NCBI RefSeq assembly: GCF_949628265.1
Contig: NC_088789.1
Coordinates: forward strand, 11,214,886-11,278,885
Direction: 5' to 3'
Origin: Cloeon dipterum
Taxonomy: Eukaryota; Arthropoda; Insecta; Ephemeroptera; Baetidae
DNA: 64,000 nucleotides
The notes under the pieces were generated by a model. The model ran no database searches and was not told where the DNA came from. It was given only the letters and a program-made list of their open reading frames with translations. This document shows positions 50,501 to 62,471 of this stretch, in pieces. Positions within the stretch are counted from its first letter, which is position 1. Every line of letters starts with the position of its first letter. The position numbers and the translations under genes are program-made.

Positions 50501-51669
50501 AGAAGCTGCTGCGATCCCTGCACAAGGACCGCCACCACAGCATCGCACACTACCGCCACCTGCTCGTCTCCAGCCCTGACCAGGCTGATCGAGAGCGTAG
50601 TCTCACCCTGGAGCACCTCGTCGACATCGACAAGATGGTCAACCAGTCCCTCCTGATGCTTGACCAGTGAGTTTTAGTTTTATTTCAATAATTTGGAATT
50701 ATTGCATCGCATTTTCGACGTTAAAATAATTTTTCTTAATTATTATTGCAGCTACCCTGAGTTGTCGGCAAAGATCCGAGTGCTGATGGAAGACTACCTG
50801 ACTGCTCTCAGAACTAAAGACGAGACCCCAGGCTCCCTCCTTTCCATGTCCAGGGACTCTGAAGCCGCCATTCTCGACAAATTCAGAGCAGAAGTGCAAG
50901 CACGACAAGAAGGTAATATAAAATATAATGGAAAATAAATAAGTACAAACGATTAATATTTAATTTTCAGAGAAAGATCGTCAGAAGATGATGGAACGTC
51001 AGCGCAAGGAGCAGCGCAAGGCTGAGCGACTACAGCAGAAGGAAATCCAGCGACACGGCGAAAGTCAAAAGATGGACACGCACTATGACTCGGACATTGT
51101 CGAGGAGGAGCGTGCCCTGCCCTCGTCGCTTCCATCTGCAGAGGCCCCAGCCACCTTGCACACCCAGCATGAGCCGCTGCCCAAGCCGGCTCATTCCCAG
51201 ACACACGACATCAGTCACGGAGAACCTGTGAGTCAACTTTCAAGTTTCTCCTATTAAAAACAATATCCTACTAAAGTCAACAATCTCAAACTATATGCAG
51301 TGTCAAGCAATTTTAAATTTACAGCATATTTATTATGATCAATTTTTCTAGACTTTCTCTGTCCGTCGTGAGGTGTATCACAGGGAGAGAAGGAGCGTCT
51401 ACTTCACTCTGATCTTCGCTGGAGTGGCCATCATGGCCGCTGGACTTGTCGGTGTTGCCGTTCTGCGAAGAAGGAACGCCCGTTCTCCTCAGAACCAGGT
51501 GCGAATTGAAGTGGCGAGGCGAGGCCCGTTTTTAACCATTTTAAACAAATTGTTTCAGGGCTTCATTGAAGTCGACCAGGCTGCAACACCAGAGGAACGC
51601 CACGTAGCCAACATGCAGATCAATGGATACGAGAATCCAACTTACAAATATTTTGAAGCTAAAGAGTAA
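29965..51669 (+). CDS. Appl: Amyloid precursor-like protein
   Basis: Type I membrane glycoprotein of neurons, the insect orthologue of APP. Exons 29965-30036, 45667-45861, 46468-46594, 48721-48942, 49326-49789, 50161-50415, 50476-50666, 50752-50912, 50971-51227, 51352-51498 and 51559-51669 give 733 residues. Exon 1 is a signal peptide ([20 protein letters not shown]) behind a good CACC-ATG context. E1 covers about 40-205: growth-factor-like part with LDYCKK and VPNWCK, then the copper-binding part with [13 protein letters not shown] and a C-terminal VEFVCC. A long Asp/Glu-rich stretch (about 225-275) precedes a Pro/Ala/Thr-rich segment. The helical E2 domain has [16 protein letters not shown] and [15 protein letters not shown]. 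One transmembrane helix lies at about 664-686. The cytoplasmic tail has [12 protein letters not shown], the adaptor and endocytosis signal. No Kunitz domain is present. Confidence 0.98.
30037..45666 (+). other. Giant first intron of Appl
   Basis: 15.6 kb between the signal-peptide exon and the first ectodomain exon. No nested gene, tRNA or convincing exon was recognised on either strand. Much of it is less AT-rich than other introns here and contains many short GC-rich islands, which fits a regulatory first intron. The only clear repeat is a CT microsatellite near 44500. Confidence 0.65.
44501..44552. repeat. (CT)n microsatellite
   Basis: About 50 nt of nearly pure CT dinucleotides with a few TT interruptions, in Appl intron 1. 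On the minus strand it is a GA tract, the type of sequence bound by GAGA-factor-like proteins in insects; binding here is inference. Confidence 0.9.
46595..48720 (+). other. Appl intron 3
   Basis: 2.1-kb intron within the E1-encoding part of Appl. It hosts the SINE at 47872-48221; the rest shows no recognised feature. Confidence 0.7.
47872..48221 (+). mobile_element. 5S rRNA-derived SINE
   Basis: The 5' part resembles 5S rRNA, including its internal promoter: GATCATTGAAGTTAAGCAAC (around 47902) and GATGGA followed by AGGGTGACCGCCTGG (47939-47963). In 5S genes these correspond to the A-box/intermediate element and the C-box. The remaining roughly 230 bp is unrelated to 5S and ends near GGACATGGGTAA. 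Near-identical A-rich direct repeats, AAGAAAAATGT (47861-47871) and AAGAAAAAATGT (48222-48233), look like the target duplication. This is the structure of a 5S-headed SINE mobilised by a LINE; the partner is not identified. Confidence 0.75.
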
Positions 51670-54357
51670 GCGATATCAAAAGCAACAGATGTGTAATCGA
51701 GACGCTCTCCTGGTAAACGTTCTAATTTCCTTGTGCATTGGGGAGTAAAAAGGGGAATTCTCTCACACAAACTCACTCACATGTATGAGCGCAGAGATCA
51801 CCTCTATGCAAACAATATAGCGCAGATTTTATGTTGGGTGTAAATTTTAAGGTTACGAATATATCAAACTCATTATGCACACAAGATACAATTAGATCAA
51901 ACTGGACATTTTGAAATTGCGTGCGCGAATAACAGTTTTGGGGGGTTTACAAGACAAAACAACACAGAGGAATAATAGGTAAGATCGCTTCACATCTATG
52001 ATTGTTCATAATAAGAAAGAAAACAAAAATAGTCCTGTATTTTTGCATGTTTAGAGATGATCTACTGATTTGTACTTATTGTGTCTCTCGTGTAACAACA
52101 TTTCATTGAACCAGCACATTTTGCTGCCACTTGGTTTCAAATTTGTCTCTATTTTTCAATCACGCTGCTTCTTCTTGGAAAGAGAGAAAAAGAGTTATCG
52201 TCGATTTGCATAAATGAATTTGTGCCATTTTTCTAAACAAATAATAAACATCAATTATTTCCACGTTTTAGCTAAAATGAGATAATATGTATAGAGGATA
52301 CTGTGCGAGGGCGCCACAACCACTCACAATAAGAAAGGGAAAGAAAATTTGCGAATTTATAGCTGCCACTTTTCATTCGGCTTGAGGGTTCGACGCATAA
52401 TTTAAAAGTGCTTCTATCACACAAAAACAGGATTTGCAACCTTACGAAGCGCGAAAATTATTAACTACTTTTAAGTGCGCGACGGGGGTACGTGCTTGCC
52501 ATAATAGGCTTAAATTGAGTGTCCATAAGGGAATAGTAGCAAATTCCAATTGTATATGTATAAACGCAAATTTAAAGAGTGAACACGAAAGCAGTATAAC
52601 TCGTAGCCGCAGTACGGATTATCATCATCCTGGAGCAAGGGCACACAGAGTCACGCATAACACTTTTGCCTCTCAAGATTTCCTCTACACTTTTGCACTT
52701 TGACCCAGAATTATTTCAGACAAAATAAAAAGTACGCGACTGGTATAAAAGCAGTTGAGTTTGTAAATATAATATCAAAAGAGTTTGGCCGAGCAGAGAC
52801 TTTTGACAGTAAACAGGAAAACGATGGGCACCAGCTTCACTTTTATGTATGTATAGATGTTGTGGCAATGACAACATTTGTTTGACAGGAGTATTAATTT
52901 CTCCGTTTTGTAATGTAGCGATCTCTGGTGCTCTTACTTATTGACTACTCGATCGAGACAAACATGAAAAACCTTAAACCCAGGTCGGCGCCCCAAGAGG
53001 TGGCAGTAAATGTTTAGACAGTTTTTACACCAATTTGAACTTCCTGGAAAGCAAACGTCACGGCGCGTGCCGAGGATTTGAGGTTTTTTCAAGCTGAATT
53101 CGGCAGCTTATATAATTATTCATTGTATATTTAAAAAGAGCAGAGGAGGAAACAAATTTTAAGAGTGATTATCAATACGCGATCGTTTTGTTTAAATCGG
53201 TAAAATCAATTATTTTGTATAATCAATAAAACCCGAAACATAAAATGCATTTCTTTCCTTGATTTTTAAAAAAATATATGCAGTAAAAAGAAAAATCTCG
53301 AATAAAAATGTTAGTCCTAATTGTCCTAACAAGTGTAAGAAGAAATGTCTGATGTAATTGATAGTCGAGCAAACAGAGCATTCCTTTTCATATTATAGAA
53401 AGATATAACTGGATGAAATCATGTTGAGAGGGCGATATGTGAATCTCTAGCTTGTAGCGTCAAAGTAATTCATGTATGTATAAATGGGCCCCTGAAATTA
53501 AATTACCGGAAATAACGAGATACGTGTGTGTTTTGGAAAAATCAAAAAATGCACTCACTATACACAAAAACACATACACTCAATATTAAAAAGAGAGAAC
53601 AAAATGCTATATCAAACGAAGTTTAATTGTTTTGCTTTCGAAAGTGCAGAGGTAGCTTAACACCCATCATGATTTTACAAAGACACGCAATTCGTTGATG
53701 TTGATTTGCCTAGAAAATCCGAACAACATGAGATCAGACACAACACACATATGCGTTCACAGGAAATTTTACATTAGACTTGATAGCATTAAGATCAGGA
53801 GTAACCAAGAACAGAGGAGCTTTGGCCATAATAAAGTGTAATTACTGAGACTCGTATTATTCCCTCCTACAAAGTGGCAAAACTACAATGGTCATACACT
53901 CGCGTTTTCAGTTCTATATATATATCAGCCGGTTCCTCTGTTCTTCTCGCATGGAGCAGACGGCTCTTCACGATGTACCAAAATATTTTAACATTTAGTC
54001 GACACGACGACTTGGGTCGCTGCTGGTTTCTTTCCTGTCCACGCTTTAATCAGTATGTTGATTCATTTTGATGTAATTTTCACGGTGATCTTGATGGCCA
54101 TTGTAATTTTCCCTTCAGCAGTAATAAATTGATGTAAGAGTTATATAACCAGAGCTTCTTACTTTAACCGAATCCCCTACTATTATTTTAAAATTAAAAG
54201 AGTTAGTTTTGCTTAAAAGGAAAAAAGGGAATATAAAGCAAGCAATTGTTTTCTTTTTATTTAATATACATTTCTATAATCTCTTTCAATAGCAAATCAA
54301 TTCAAGTTTAACAGTATTAGACTTCATAGTGGCAAGAAGTCGGCAAATTCGCTGATG
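51670..54357. other. Appl 3' UTR and tail-to-tail intergenic region
   Basis: No coding region recognised. It probably begins with a long Appl 3' UTR; candidate plus-strand AATAAA signals occur near 52245, 53226 and 53826. TTTATT at 54256-54261 is a polyadenylation signal for the minus-strand gene, about 97 nt past its stop codon. Confidence 0.55.
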
Positions 54358-57300
54358 TCAACACCAGTTCTCCCTGGCGTCGATCTCGGGGACGTGTTGG
54401 TTGTGGTACTGGGCCGACGCGGGCAGGACGTGCTCCTGCTTGGTCCAGTGGGGCTGCGGGTCTGGACGGATGGCCACCACGTTTTTGTGAGGCCGCTTGG
54501 ACGGTTTCCTCGGCGCAACCACCTCCGACGTGTCGATGCCCTGCTGCAGGCTGGTGGCCCGCAGCAGACTCAACCTCTGCGGCTTCTTCGGTGGCGCCGG
54601 CTTGTATTTGTTGACGTCCAGCGAGCGGGTGCTCCTACTGTCGCTGTACTCGGACTCCTCCTGCCACCGGCTCCGCGGGCCTGTCTTGTCCTGCTTGGCG
54701 TGCGACACGATCGCGGTGTGCGAGCCTTTCTGGAACACGTGCACCTCGCCTTTGGCCCGGTAGACTGGCTGCTGCTGCTGCTGGACCGACGGCGTTTTGA
54801 CCTGCTCGTCGGACGAGATCAGGTCGGCAACCTGCTCTTCCAGGTAGAAGATTCGGTGCGAGAGGCGAAGATTTTCTGCTTTCAAGTTCTCCAACTCCAG
54901 CAGTTTTGACCTGTCGCTGCCCGCCTTCTTTGTCTTCTCCAGGTACTCGGCGCTCTCGAACGAGTGCTCCTCTTGCTGTTTGTGCGAGATTGGGTACGAA
55001 CGAATAACCACCAACCGTAGCTGCGTGAGGTTGGTGGAGTTCAGCAAATTCTTCAGCGAGTCCTGCTTCATCCTTGACAGGAGCTGGCCATTAGCCTCAA
55101 TTATCCTGTTGAAAATTGCAATTTTATTTTAGTAGATATTTGATTAACAATTGAGTTCTCAGCCAGCCGCGCTTCGCCGCAAAAGTCGGCTAATGTTTGG
55201 TCACGTGGTTAGCCGCCAGCCACCGGTCAAAAAGTGCCGCAGATAAAAATGGTCATCATATTTTTCTAACCGTAATTAAGCACTATCAAACTTCACTTTA
55301 CCAGCTGCGCCAGCCGCCGGATAAAATGTTCACCAAACCAACCAAAAATGTGGCTTGAAATACGCGGCTGAGACCTCTTAATTACATTTTGAATTAATTT
55401 AAGAAAAAAAACTAATTCTTCAATAAAAACGGTGAAAAATTAGAGATGACAAGGAAGTTTGCATTTGGTGAAAAAACACCTCTAACAGTTCTGCTCTGCA
55501 AGAGTTTGGTTTAGACCATGGTGGGTTTTCACGACGTTCCGCAACTCTCGCAAATAGATAGTTATCGACAAATAGAACAGTCAATCGTTTCAACGACAAG
55601 TATTTGAAAATTTTCAGCAGCTTGTACTGCCGCGTGTATTTTTATTTACGCAGGTTAATAAGGAGCTGAAACATTGGCTAAAAGACGCCCATATAGTACG
55701 ACAGCGTGCGAGATAATGTCCTATCCAAAATTTCACACTCATCCATGCCGTTAATGAATCTACGCCGAGTATATATGGTAATTAATATTAGTTCTTTTCT
55801 TTGTTTCGCAAGTCATATCCTATCCGTTTATTTTCTTTGTTTAACGTCCTTTAATATTAATGACAAAAATATTTCGAGAAAAAATGCCGCATTGCGCAAT
55901 TTTACAATGGCGTTTCCAAAGCACTGAATGCGCTCAAGGCTTGATGCAAATGTGATTAATTTCTAATATGAACAAACAAAATTTCATCTGTGCTGCATGC
56001 TGAAGAAGATTGTCCTCGGTATTCCCTGCAGATTTGTGTGCAATATGTTTACCTGTCATTGGGCTTCAACCCACATTCCTCGTCCTTGGCCCATTCCACG
56101 GATGCAACTCCTGGCGGGATCAGTCGGTCTGATATTCCGAATACTGGATTGCATGGGTCGTAAAGCAGCGAGATTGGTAGCAGGACCGCGTGCATACTCA
56201 ACGGGTTGGGGATCGCAGCTGACACAATTCTGCAAGCGGAGAAAAAAAATTGGAAACACGTTTCGATTTCCCAGGGAAATTTTATTGAATTTGGTCCAGC
56301 ACCTTTTGCTCTTACCCGAATAATGTCATGTGGTGTGTGGTTTGCGGCGGTGAAACGGCAGGTTGCGAGTGAATAAGAGTTCCAATATCTAGTCTGGTCG
56401 TCAGGTTTCTCAGCTCTTCTGTCAGTGACAGCAAAGCAAGTTCCTCCCTGCCCAACTGGAACTCCACCTCAGCTTGACGAATCCTCACGTCAATGTTACT
56501 TTAAATGGTTTAGGATTTCAAGACTCGGTTTAAAAGTTTGAAATTAAATAATTACTCTGTAATATCAAGCTGGTCGAGTGTTGATTTGAGGTTTTTCACC
56601 GCAGTCCTTTTGCTCTCAATCTCTTGTTTTAACTTTGCTACCCTGTTTTCCAAAACTTTCCTCTCAGTAGGACTAACAGGAGTAACACATTTGCCCTCAA
56701 TTCTTAAGTTTATTCCCTTGCTAGGACTGCAGATACTGCTCGAATTAAGCTTACTTTTCAAGCTGAAATGCGTGCCAAGAGATTAAAATTATAACATAAC
56801 ATTCCTATTTTTCATTTAAAATTTACCTTTGAATCACATTTTCCTTGTCACTTATTACATTTCGGGGAGAATCACTTTCGCTGATCGGTGACGAAATAAT
56901 CTCAATTCTAGTTGGCTGCGCTGGCGTGGACCGCACGCTCAACGTTGAAACGGGAGACGGAGCACTGCGCGGGGTTGGTGACGGTGCCATTCGTTTAGTC
57001 CTCCGCACCCCTGTGGCTGTCGGGGATAGGCACGTGGAGCTCAAAGAAACCTCTATACTCGCCATCTGCACCAGGAAGAATTGTTTAGACTGTTCTAAAA
57101 TAGCTACGATAATATTTACGAAAAGCGAGAATCCTTGATTTTTTATTTTTATGATTTTTGTCTAAATGCTGCTAAACCACTAAGCAACTTACTTTAAACT
57201 TTTAAACTCTTAAACTTTAATTTTGCTAGAAAAATAATTCTGAAAAAATAATTTCGTGGATTCTTCAAGCAACTAAAACCAAATTTATATGATTATAAGA

Positions 57301-58953
57301 TTATCGTTATGTTATGAAGCAAAAAAAGTTCCATTTAAATACAACATTCTATCCGTGCACGAAATTAAGGAGCAAATAATGGCATTGCAACTCTCACTTG
57401 TCGATTTTTATTATCAATAAATAAAATCACCTTCGCCTCCAACGTCTCAAGCTGAGCCATTCGAGGCTGTAACAGGGCCGAGCTGCTCGCCGCTGTTAAC
57501 TGACCAAGCGAGTTGTTGAGCGTCGTCTATGGAAAGCAAGAAATCATACAAAAGGCTTTTGCACGTTTAGCTAATTTCGTACCAAGGACACGGAGCGCTG
57601 TTTAGTGAGACTGTTGTTTTGGAGCGAGGACCACTGGGGAGTGTCGGTCCGCTGTTTAGTGAGACTGTTGTTTTGGAGCGAGGACCACTGGGGAGTGTCG
57701 GTCGTGCTCTCTGCCCCATCGTCTGTATATTTGGAGTAATCGTGCACACTTCTTTTTTTGGAGAGTCTACAAATTTTATCAAATGGAGTTATTTGTAGAG
57801 AGTAGATAACTTTTCGAAAATTGTATCTCAATACTACTTTTCTCGTTTGCAGCAGCAATGATCATTTAATGTATGTATTTAATCAAATTTTGTGTGTGTA
57901 TATATATTGAGATGTTGGTACCACACACTATTCAACTGATCTTTGAATGAATTCAGTTGCAAAAGTAGCAGTTTTTACATGTCACCGAAATAAATACCAC
58001 ATTGAAAAAACTCTTGAAGTGCCGTTCAGTATTTGAATAAATTCTTCCGGGATACAACATAAATTTATTAATTTGAGTTGGGTTTCAAAATATTTTTTAT
58101 TTAGTCCAAAGAAAATGCGTACGTTTGCGTGCTTACGACTTGTTGAAGGTTCACCGATTGAACCTTTTCCACATCCCTCTAAAAGTTTTTATAAGCTGCG
58201 AAACTGCTATTTAAATTCCATTGCCGCTGGCCTGCTGCAGACACGCACGCGTTCCCTCTCTCTCATTATTTCAAAGCCCGGGCAAACTAGTCAGATTGCT
58301 CTCCGCTCGGGACTTGCTTTACGTGAGTTCTGTTAATCTTTTCTGCAAAATGGAAACGGGCAAACTCTGCGTGTTTTCCTTTTATTAGCCTTTGGAGCGA
58401 TCATGAAAATTTTAATTTGTAAAATCAAAATAAGGAGCTCGGTTTAATCTCAGATACTATAAATTATAGAATAAAATAAAGCACTTTAAGATACGACTAA
58501 ATGACCTGCTAATCAGCCCAGCATCTAGAATAATTACACTGGTGACATCTTCGGTTGGAGTAAAGGCTAATCGCTAAACTTAATGAAATAGCCGAAAAAG
58601 TGTTAAAATCTTAATTGTGAAATAAATTCCGAAAAAGTACCATGTCAAACGCAGCATGTTTTCCAATCCAGTTTAATATACTATGAGGAAATCATACTGG
58701 AATTCTAAAAAAATGTGAAATATAGCATTGAATTGTGAAATAAAAGCTGTATACTCGGTACTAACAGGAATCAAGATTTTCCTTTTTTGTTTCGAAAGCC
58801 TGGGAAAAAAATAAATTTCTGTACCTGTGGGTCTTGTAACGTCTTCTCATGTGTCCTCCTTCGCTGAGTTTTGTTGGACTGGGCGCACTTAAAATTTCCA
58901 TGTCGCTTAAGTAGTGTTGTGAGGGTAGCGGCGCGTCTTCACTTGTTGGCATC
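54358..58953 (-). CDS. Coiled-coil, PDZ-like, proline-rich scaffold-type protein (unnamed)
   Basis: Not recognised as a named family. Minus-strand exons in order, 58953-58825, 57751-57583, 57526-57431, 57065-56827, 56762-56556, 56498-56316, 56229-56053 and 55105-54358, join in phase to 648 residues from the ATG at 58952. That ATG directly follows an acceptor, so an upstream exon exists (UTR or more N-terminus). Visible parts: basic MRRRYKTHR; an 18-residue unit repeated twice (about 60-95); heptad-like coiled coil (VENRVAKLKQEIESKRTAV-type segment, about 215-290). A PDZ-like segment spans about 360-435 (GLKPNDRIIEANGQLLSRM). A second coiled coil follows (LLELENLKAENLRLSHRIFY). The tail is basic and Pro-rich, with KPAPPKKPQRLSLLRATSLQ as a likely SH3 ligand. 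No signal peptide or membrane helix. It is inferred to be a cytoskeletal or junctional adaptor. Confidence 0.8.
57596..57703 (-). repeat. Exact 54-bp in-frame tandem duplication in coding exon
   Basis: Two identical 54-bp units (57596-57649 and 57650-57703) lie head to tail within the second coding exon of the PDZ-like gene. Each encodes 18 residues with the core DTPQWSSLQNNSLTKQR. No substitution separates the copies, so the duplication is recent, polymorphic or possibly an assembly error. Confidence 0.95.
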
Positions 58954-61900
58954 CTGAAACATAAATTGGAATTATTTCGCTACCGCAGCTCTTGGATTCC
59001 AGGTATACACTTGAATTAAAAATAAATACAAGGCTTGAGCCTAACGCGTAAAAATATGTATCTCCCTACACCCAAACCCCATAAATTAGGCTTTTCCCTG
59101 GACAACGTGGTAAAAAACCTCCCCTTTTAATCAAACCTAAAGTACCTGCTGAGCAACATATATAATACAGGGGTTAAGACAGTAATTTTCATAGACTATA
59201 CAAATTCATTCCAACAAAACAATAAATCGGTCGATTGCTCCGCATGAAAAATACGTTTAACAAATAATTCAATACAGCTAAAATTCTAACCCGCCAGATA
59301 CCTTTCACCTTTTGACAGGTCATTTATTGTGTTATAATTGACAAACACGTTATGTATTGTACATGATATTTTAGTGAGAATAAACAAATATATATAGAAA
59401 GGATTTTCAGAATTAATTTCTGAAAAGTCATTTTCTTAACCTGAAATAAGACCAAAACTGTTAAATTAAGTAAATTTAATATCGTGGTTTTGAAGCGAAA
59501 ACCTTCACAGATGCGCAGTGAAACAATGCTATTCTGACAAAAAATTATTCTGCAAGCTTGATTTATTAAAGAGTTAATGTGTCGCTAAAAATAAATAAAT
59601 TTAAAACACTACTGACGCAACGAAAGGAACAGGATTCGTCAACTTTCCAATGCGCAATAATGCATCACTGATTTAATGCGCAAAAGACGGTAGAAAAACT
59701 ACCAATTTTGTTTTCCCGCATTTTTACGAAGTTGCAACCCCAAAAAGATCTTGTGCCGAAAAAGAAAGACAGGAAGTATTAAATTTTATATTATATTTAA
59801 ATGTTCTGGATATTTTGTAAAATCACTGGCACTAAGAATAAACTTTTTAAAATAATTTTCTACAGTTCATTTTTTTTGCGAAAAAAAACACGCTGGAATT
59901 AATCATGTTAATTAAAAAATAGCATAGCGCATATTCAATTGTCAAATTCTCACGAACGCTACAATTAGAGAGACTTTTCTTCGACTTCACTAGCTACCCA
60001 GGAAAAGCTTAATATTCTGCGAAAAAATTACATACAACGACCTGACGCCAAGTTTTGAAAAATAAAAATCATTTGAAAAGCAAACTGTCTTTTGTTTGAA
60101 CATGAGAATTTTCGGTTGTAATTATATTGAATTGTTCGCTGGCACATTTCTCCGCAACGCGATATCTAATACTCAAACAAATACCCACGGCTTCAATTAC
60201 TCGCTCCAGTTTCGAAGACACACACACTGCTCTCGCGACGAACTTATTAAAATTCCAGCATTACACCTTGACGCGTTTTTAAGTGGCGAATAATATGCTG
60301 GGCGCGCGCGATAAAAAACACACTTTATTTATTTCTCCTCTCGAGTGCCGCCGCCTCCTCTAATTGGAGCGGCCAAATATTTGGAGACTGCGCCACTCGC
60401 AATAATTATTGTCTCTTTCGCACGCACGGGTGTCAACAGTGAGCGTTTACCTGATCTCAGCCGGCGTCCAAATTGGCAATCGAGACTTCCCAAGCGCTGA
60501 ATTTTAATTGCGCTTGCCGCTACGTGCCAGGAATAAGCAAATTCCGTCCATTTCCGTGCAGCGAAGTAACTGACTTGCTCAGCTAAACACACTCAGTTAC
60601 GGCGGAGTGTCAAAAGTACAAGTGCGAGAGAGGAGAAGAGAGCAAAAGGAACCTTTCCCCTCCTTCTGATCCCTGGCCTGTGCCTGAGAGAGTCGGGCCA
60701 TCTGACCTTGCCACCTCGTCCGCTCGGCCCCCACTCGACGTTAATAATTCCTGAACCTTTTGCTACACTGGCTGAACGTCGGAATTTATTAGGGTTGCCT
60801 GCAGCACGCAGACACCGAGAGGAGAAACAGAAAGAACAGACCCCGCTGCGCGCGCGCGTCTATCGCTTTTTGTTGCGTTGCGCGTCTCAAAAACGTTTGA
60901 TTAAAAAATAAATGTAGAGGGGTTTTCCATTAAATCTCAATCAACTAACAATTTACTTTTGACGTGATTAATATTGCGCAGTAACTTTACCTGAAATTTA
61001 TAGATATACACCACAATCTGTCAACGTGACTCATACATTATGTTTCCTATATAGAGCTTTATATATCATGCAAGGAATAACAAGCATAATGACTTGTGAC
61101 TCATTGTGAAGTCAGCATTGCTCACTATTGTACATTTTCCAGACGAACAAATACGCAATAATAGTAATCTGGTTTTTGATTGAATTTCAGCTGATTGACA
61201 ACAAACGCGTTAATAGTGCGTAGTTTCATTTTCACTTAATTTCTTAAATTTTTAGAAAGAAATTTCTCTTGTTGTATATTTTCTAGTTATTGATTGGGAT
61301 ATGAGTGATGGGAAACCCCGTCAGAGTCAAGAATGAGCAGCACAAAGCGGTGCGATCCCAATTATACCAATTATGCCAATTATATAATCAAGCGCACTGC
61401 TCTCCTTCACGTCAGATGCGCAAACAAGAGCCCTGCGTGTTTCCAACAAGTTATTAAGTATAATAATTTTTAGTGCAACTGCAGGGTTAACAACAGCTAA
61501 AATAACTTAACTGGACCTATAGAGCCGATTTACCATTTTCTCATATTTCTTTGCGGCACACGTAGACAATGTTTGAGTCAATTTCATCAACTATATATAT
61601 ACTGCCATTGCTTAATGCATCTATTTTAAATACATTTTTATAATTATATATTATTTCATTACTATCCATAAGCAGACCACAAAAGCCGGACGCATATATC
61701 TAATAAAAAGAGAGTGAAATTTATGCTAAAGCTGAGGAGTTAGTGTTTTAAATAAATCTATTACATAATTAGAGAATAATAATTTCTATATTACGCACCA
61801 AAACATTGATTGTTAATGAAAGTTTATTGTTAAAATTATCATTGCAAAATTTAAAAAAAAACTTAGATTTGATTAAGAATAAATATGACAAAATGGGCAA

Positions 61901-62471
61901 AATAAAAGTTTTGTTAATTTTTAGTGCGTCGTCTCGTCAGTAGTTGTATTGATATACAGCAACAGCACCATGATAATTTAGGATAATAGGTGATCGTTCT
62001 TTTGTTCACTTCATTGTGCTTCCTGTGTCCTGTGGTTAACCTGGCTAAGACTCTCATTACTAGATTTGCTCAATGTCATCCCCTACAGTCCTTGCCGGTT
62101 GCCGCTAATATATTTCACGATCTTTTCCTCCTTCCTACTCACAGCTAAAGTAGCGTCACCTATCGAAACAGGTCAAAGTATAAAGCAGCAACGAAACAAA
62201 AATTTTACTGCCAGTCTGATTCAGTCACTCCTTCCCTACTCCTTCCCGCTCGTTCTCAATGCCACGCCCCCTGAGTTATCATGCTTACCATGAGGCATGC
62301 CATTTGAATCTAAAATCTAAAACACAAAACACATATATACATAAACACAACAAAGCGGTCTTCATCCTTCATCTTCATGTTCATGCCAACCTGTGCCAAC
62401 ATGATGCCGACGTCTGATTAGCTTCGAAGTTAAATTTTTTGGTTTGACAGTCACGTCACACACATTCGAGG
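58954..62471. other. 5' flank of the PDZ-like gene and TDP2 promoter region
   Basis: 3.5 kb with no certain gene. The part from 58954 to about 60450 is probably the first intron of the minus-strand gene. The rest, up to 62471, is shared upstream sequence between it and TDP2, which diverge here. A weak open frame at 62066-62293 has no recognisable domain and is not called. Confidence 0.5.
60451..60572 (-). promoter_or_regulatory. Candidate first (untranslated) exon and initiator of the PDZ-like gene
   Basis: On the minus strand, TCAGTT (insect initiator consensus) lies at about 60573-60568. It is followed about 26 nt downstream by GGACGG, near the usual position of a downstream promoter element. 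A CAG/gtaaac donor ends the block at 60451. The ATG inside it opens a frame of 16 codons only, so the exon would be a leader. Position and orientation fit the gene starting at 58952; evidence is motif-level only. Confidence 0.35.

Noticed and set aside
50110-50616. 168-codon minus-strand frame opposite Appl E2
   Set aside because: Mirror frame of the strongly conserved E2 exons; it even runs across an Appl intron without splice signals.
54324-54518. Alternative reading of the PDZ-like C-terminus in another frame (ending ISEFADFLPL)
   Set aside because: It would need a frameshift just before the TGA at 54358-54360; nothing in the sequence forces it, so the simple stop is kept, though a sequencing indel here cannot be excluded.
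54355-54909. 184-codon plus-strand frame over the last exon of the PDZ-like gene
   Set aside because: Leucine/arginine-rich shadow of the minus-strand coding exon; the minus frame has the PDZ-like and coiled-coil signatures and continues through splice junctions.
62066-62293. 75-codon frame upstream of TDP2
   Set aside because: No recognisable motif and a weak start context; probably part of the promoter region.
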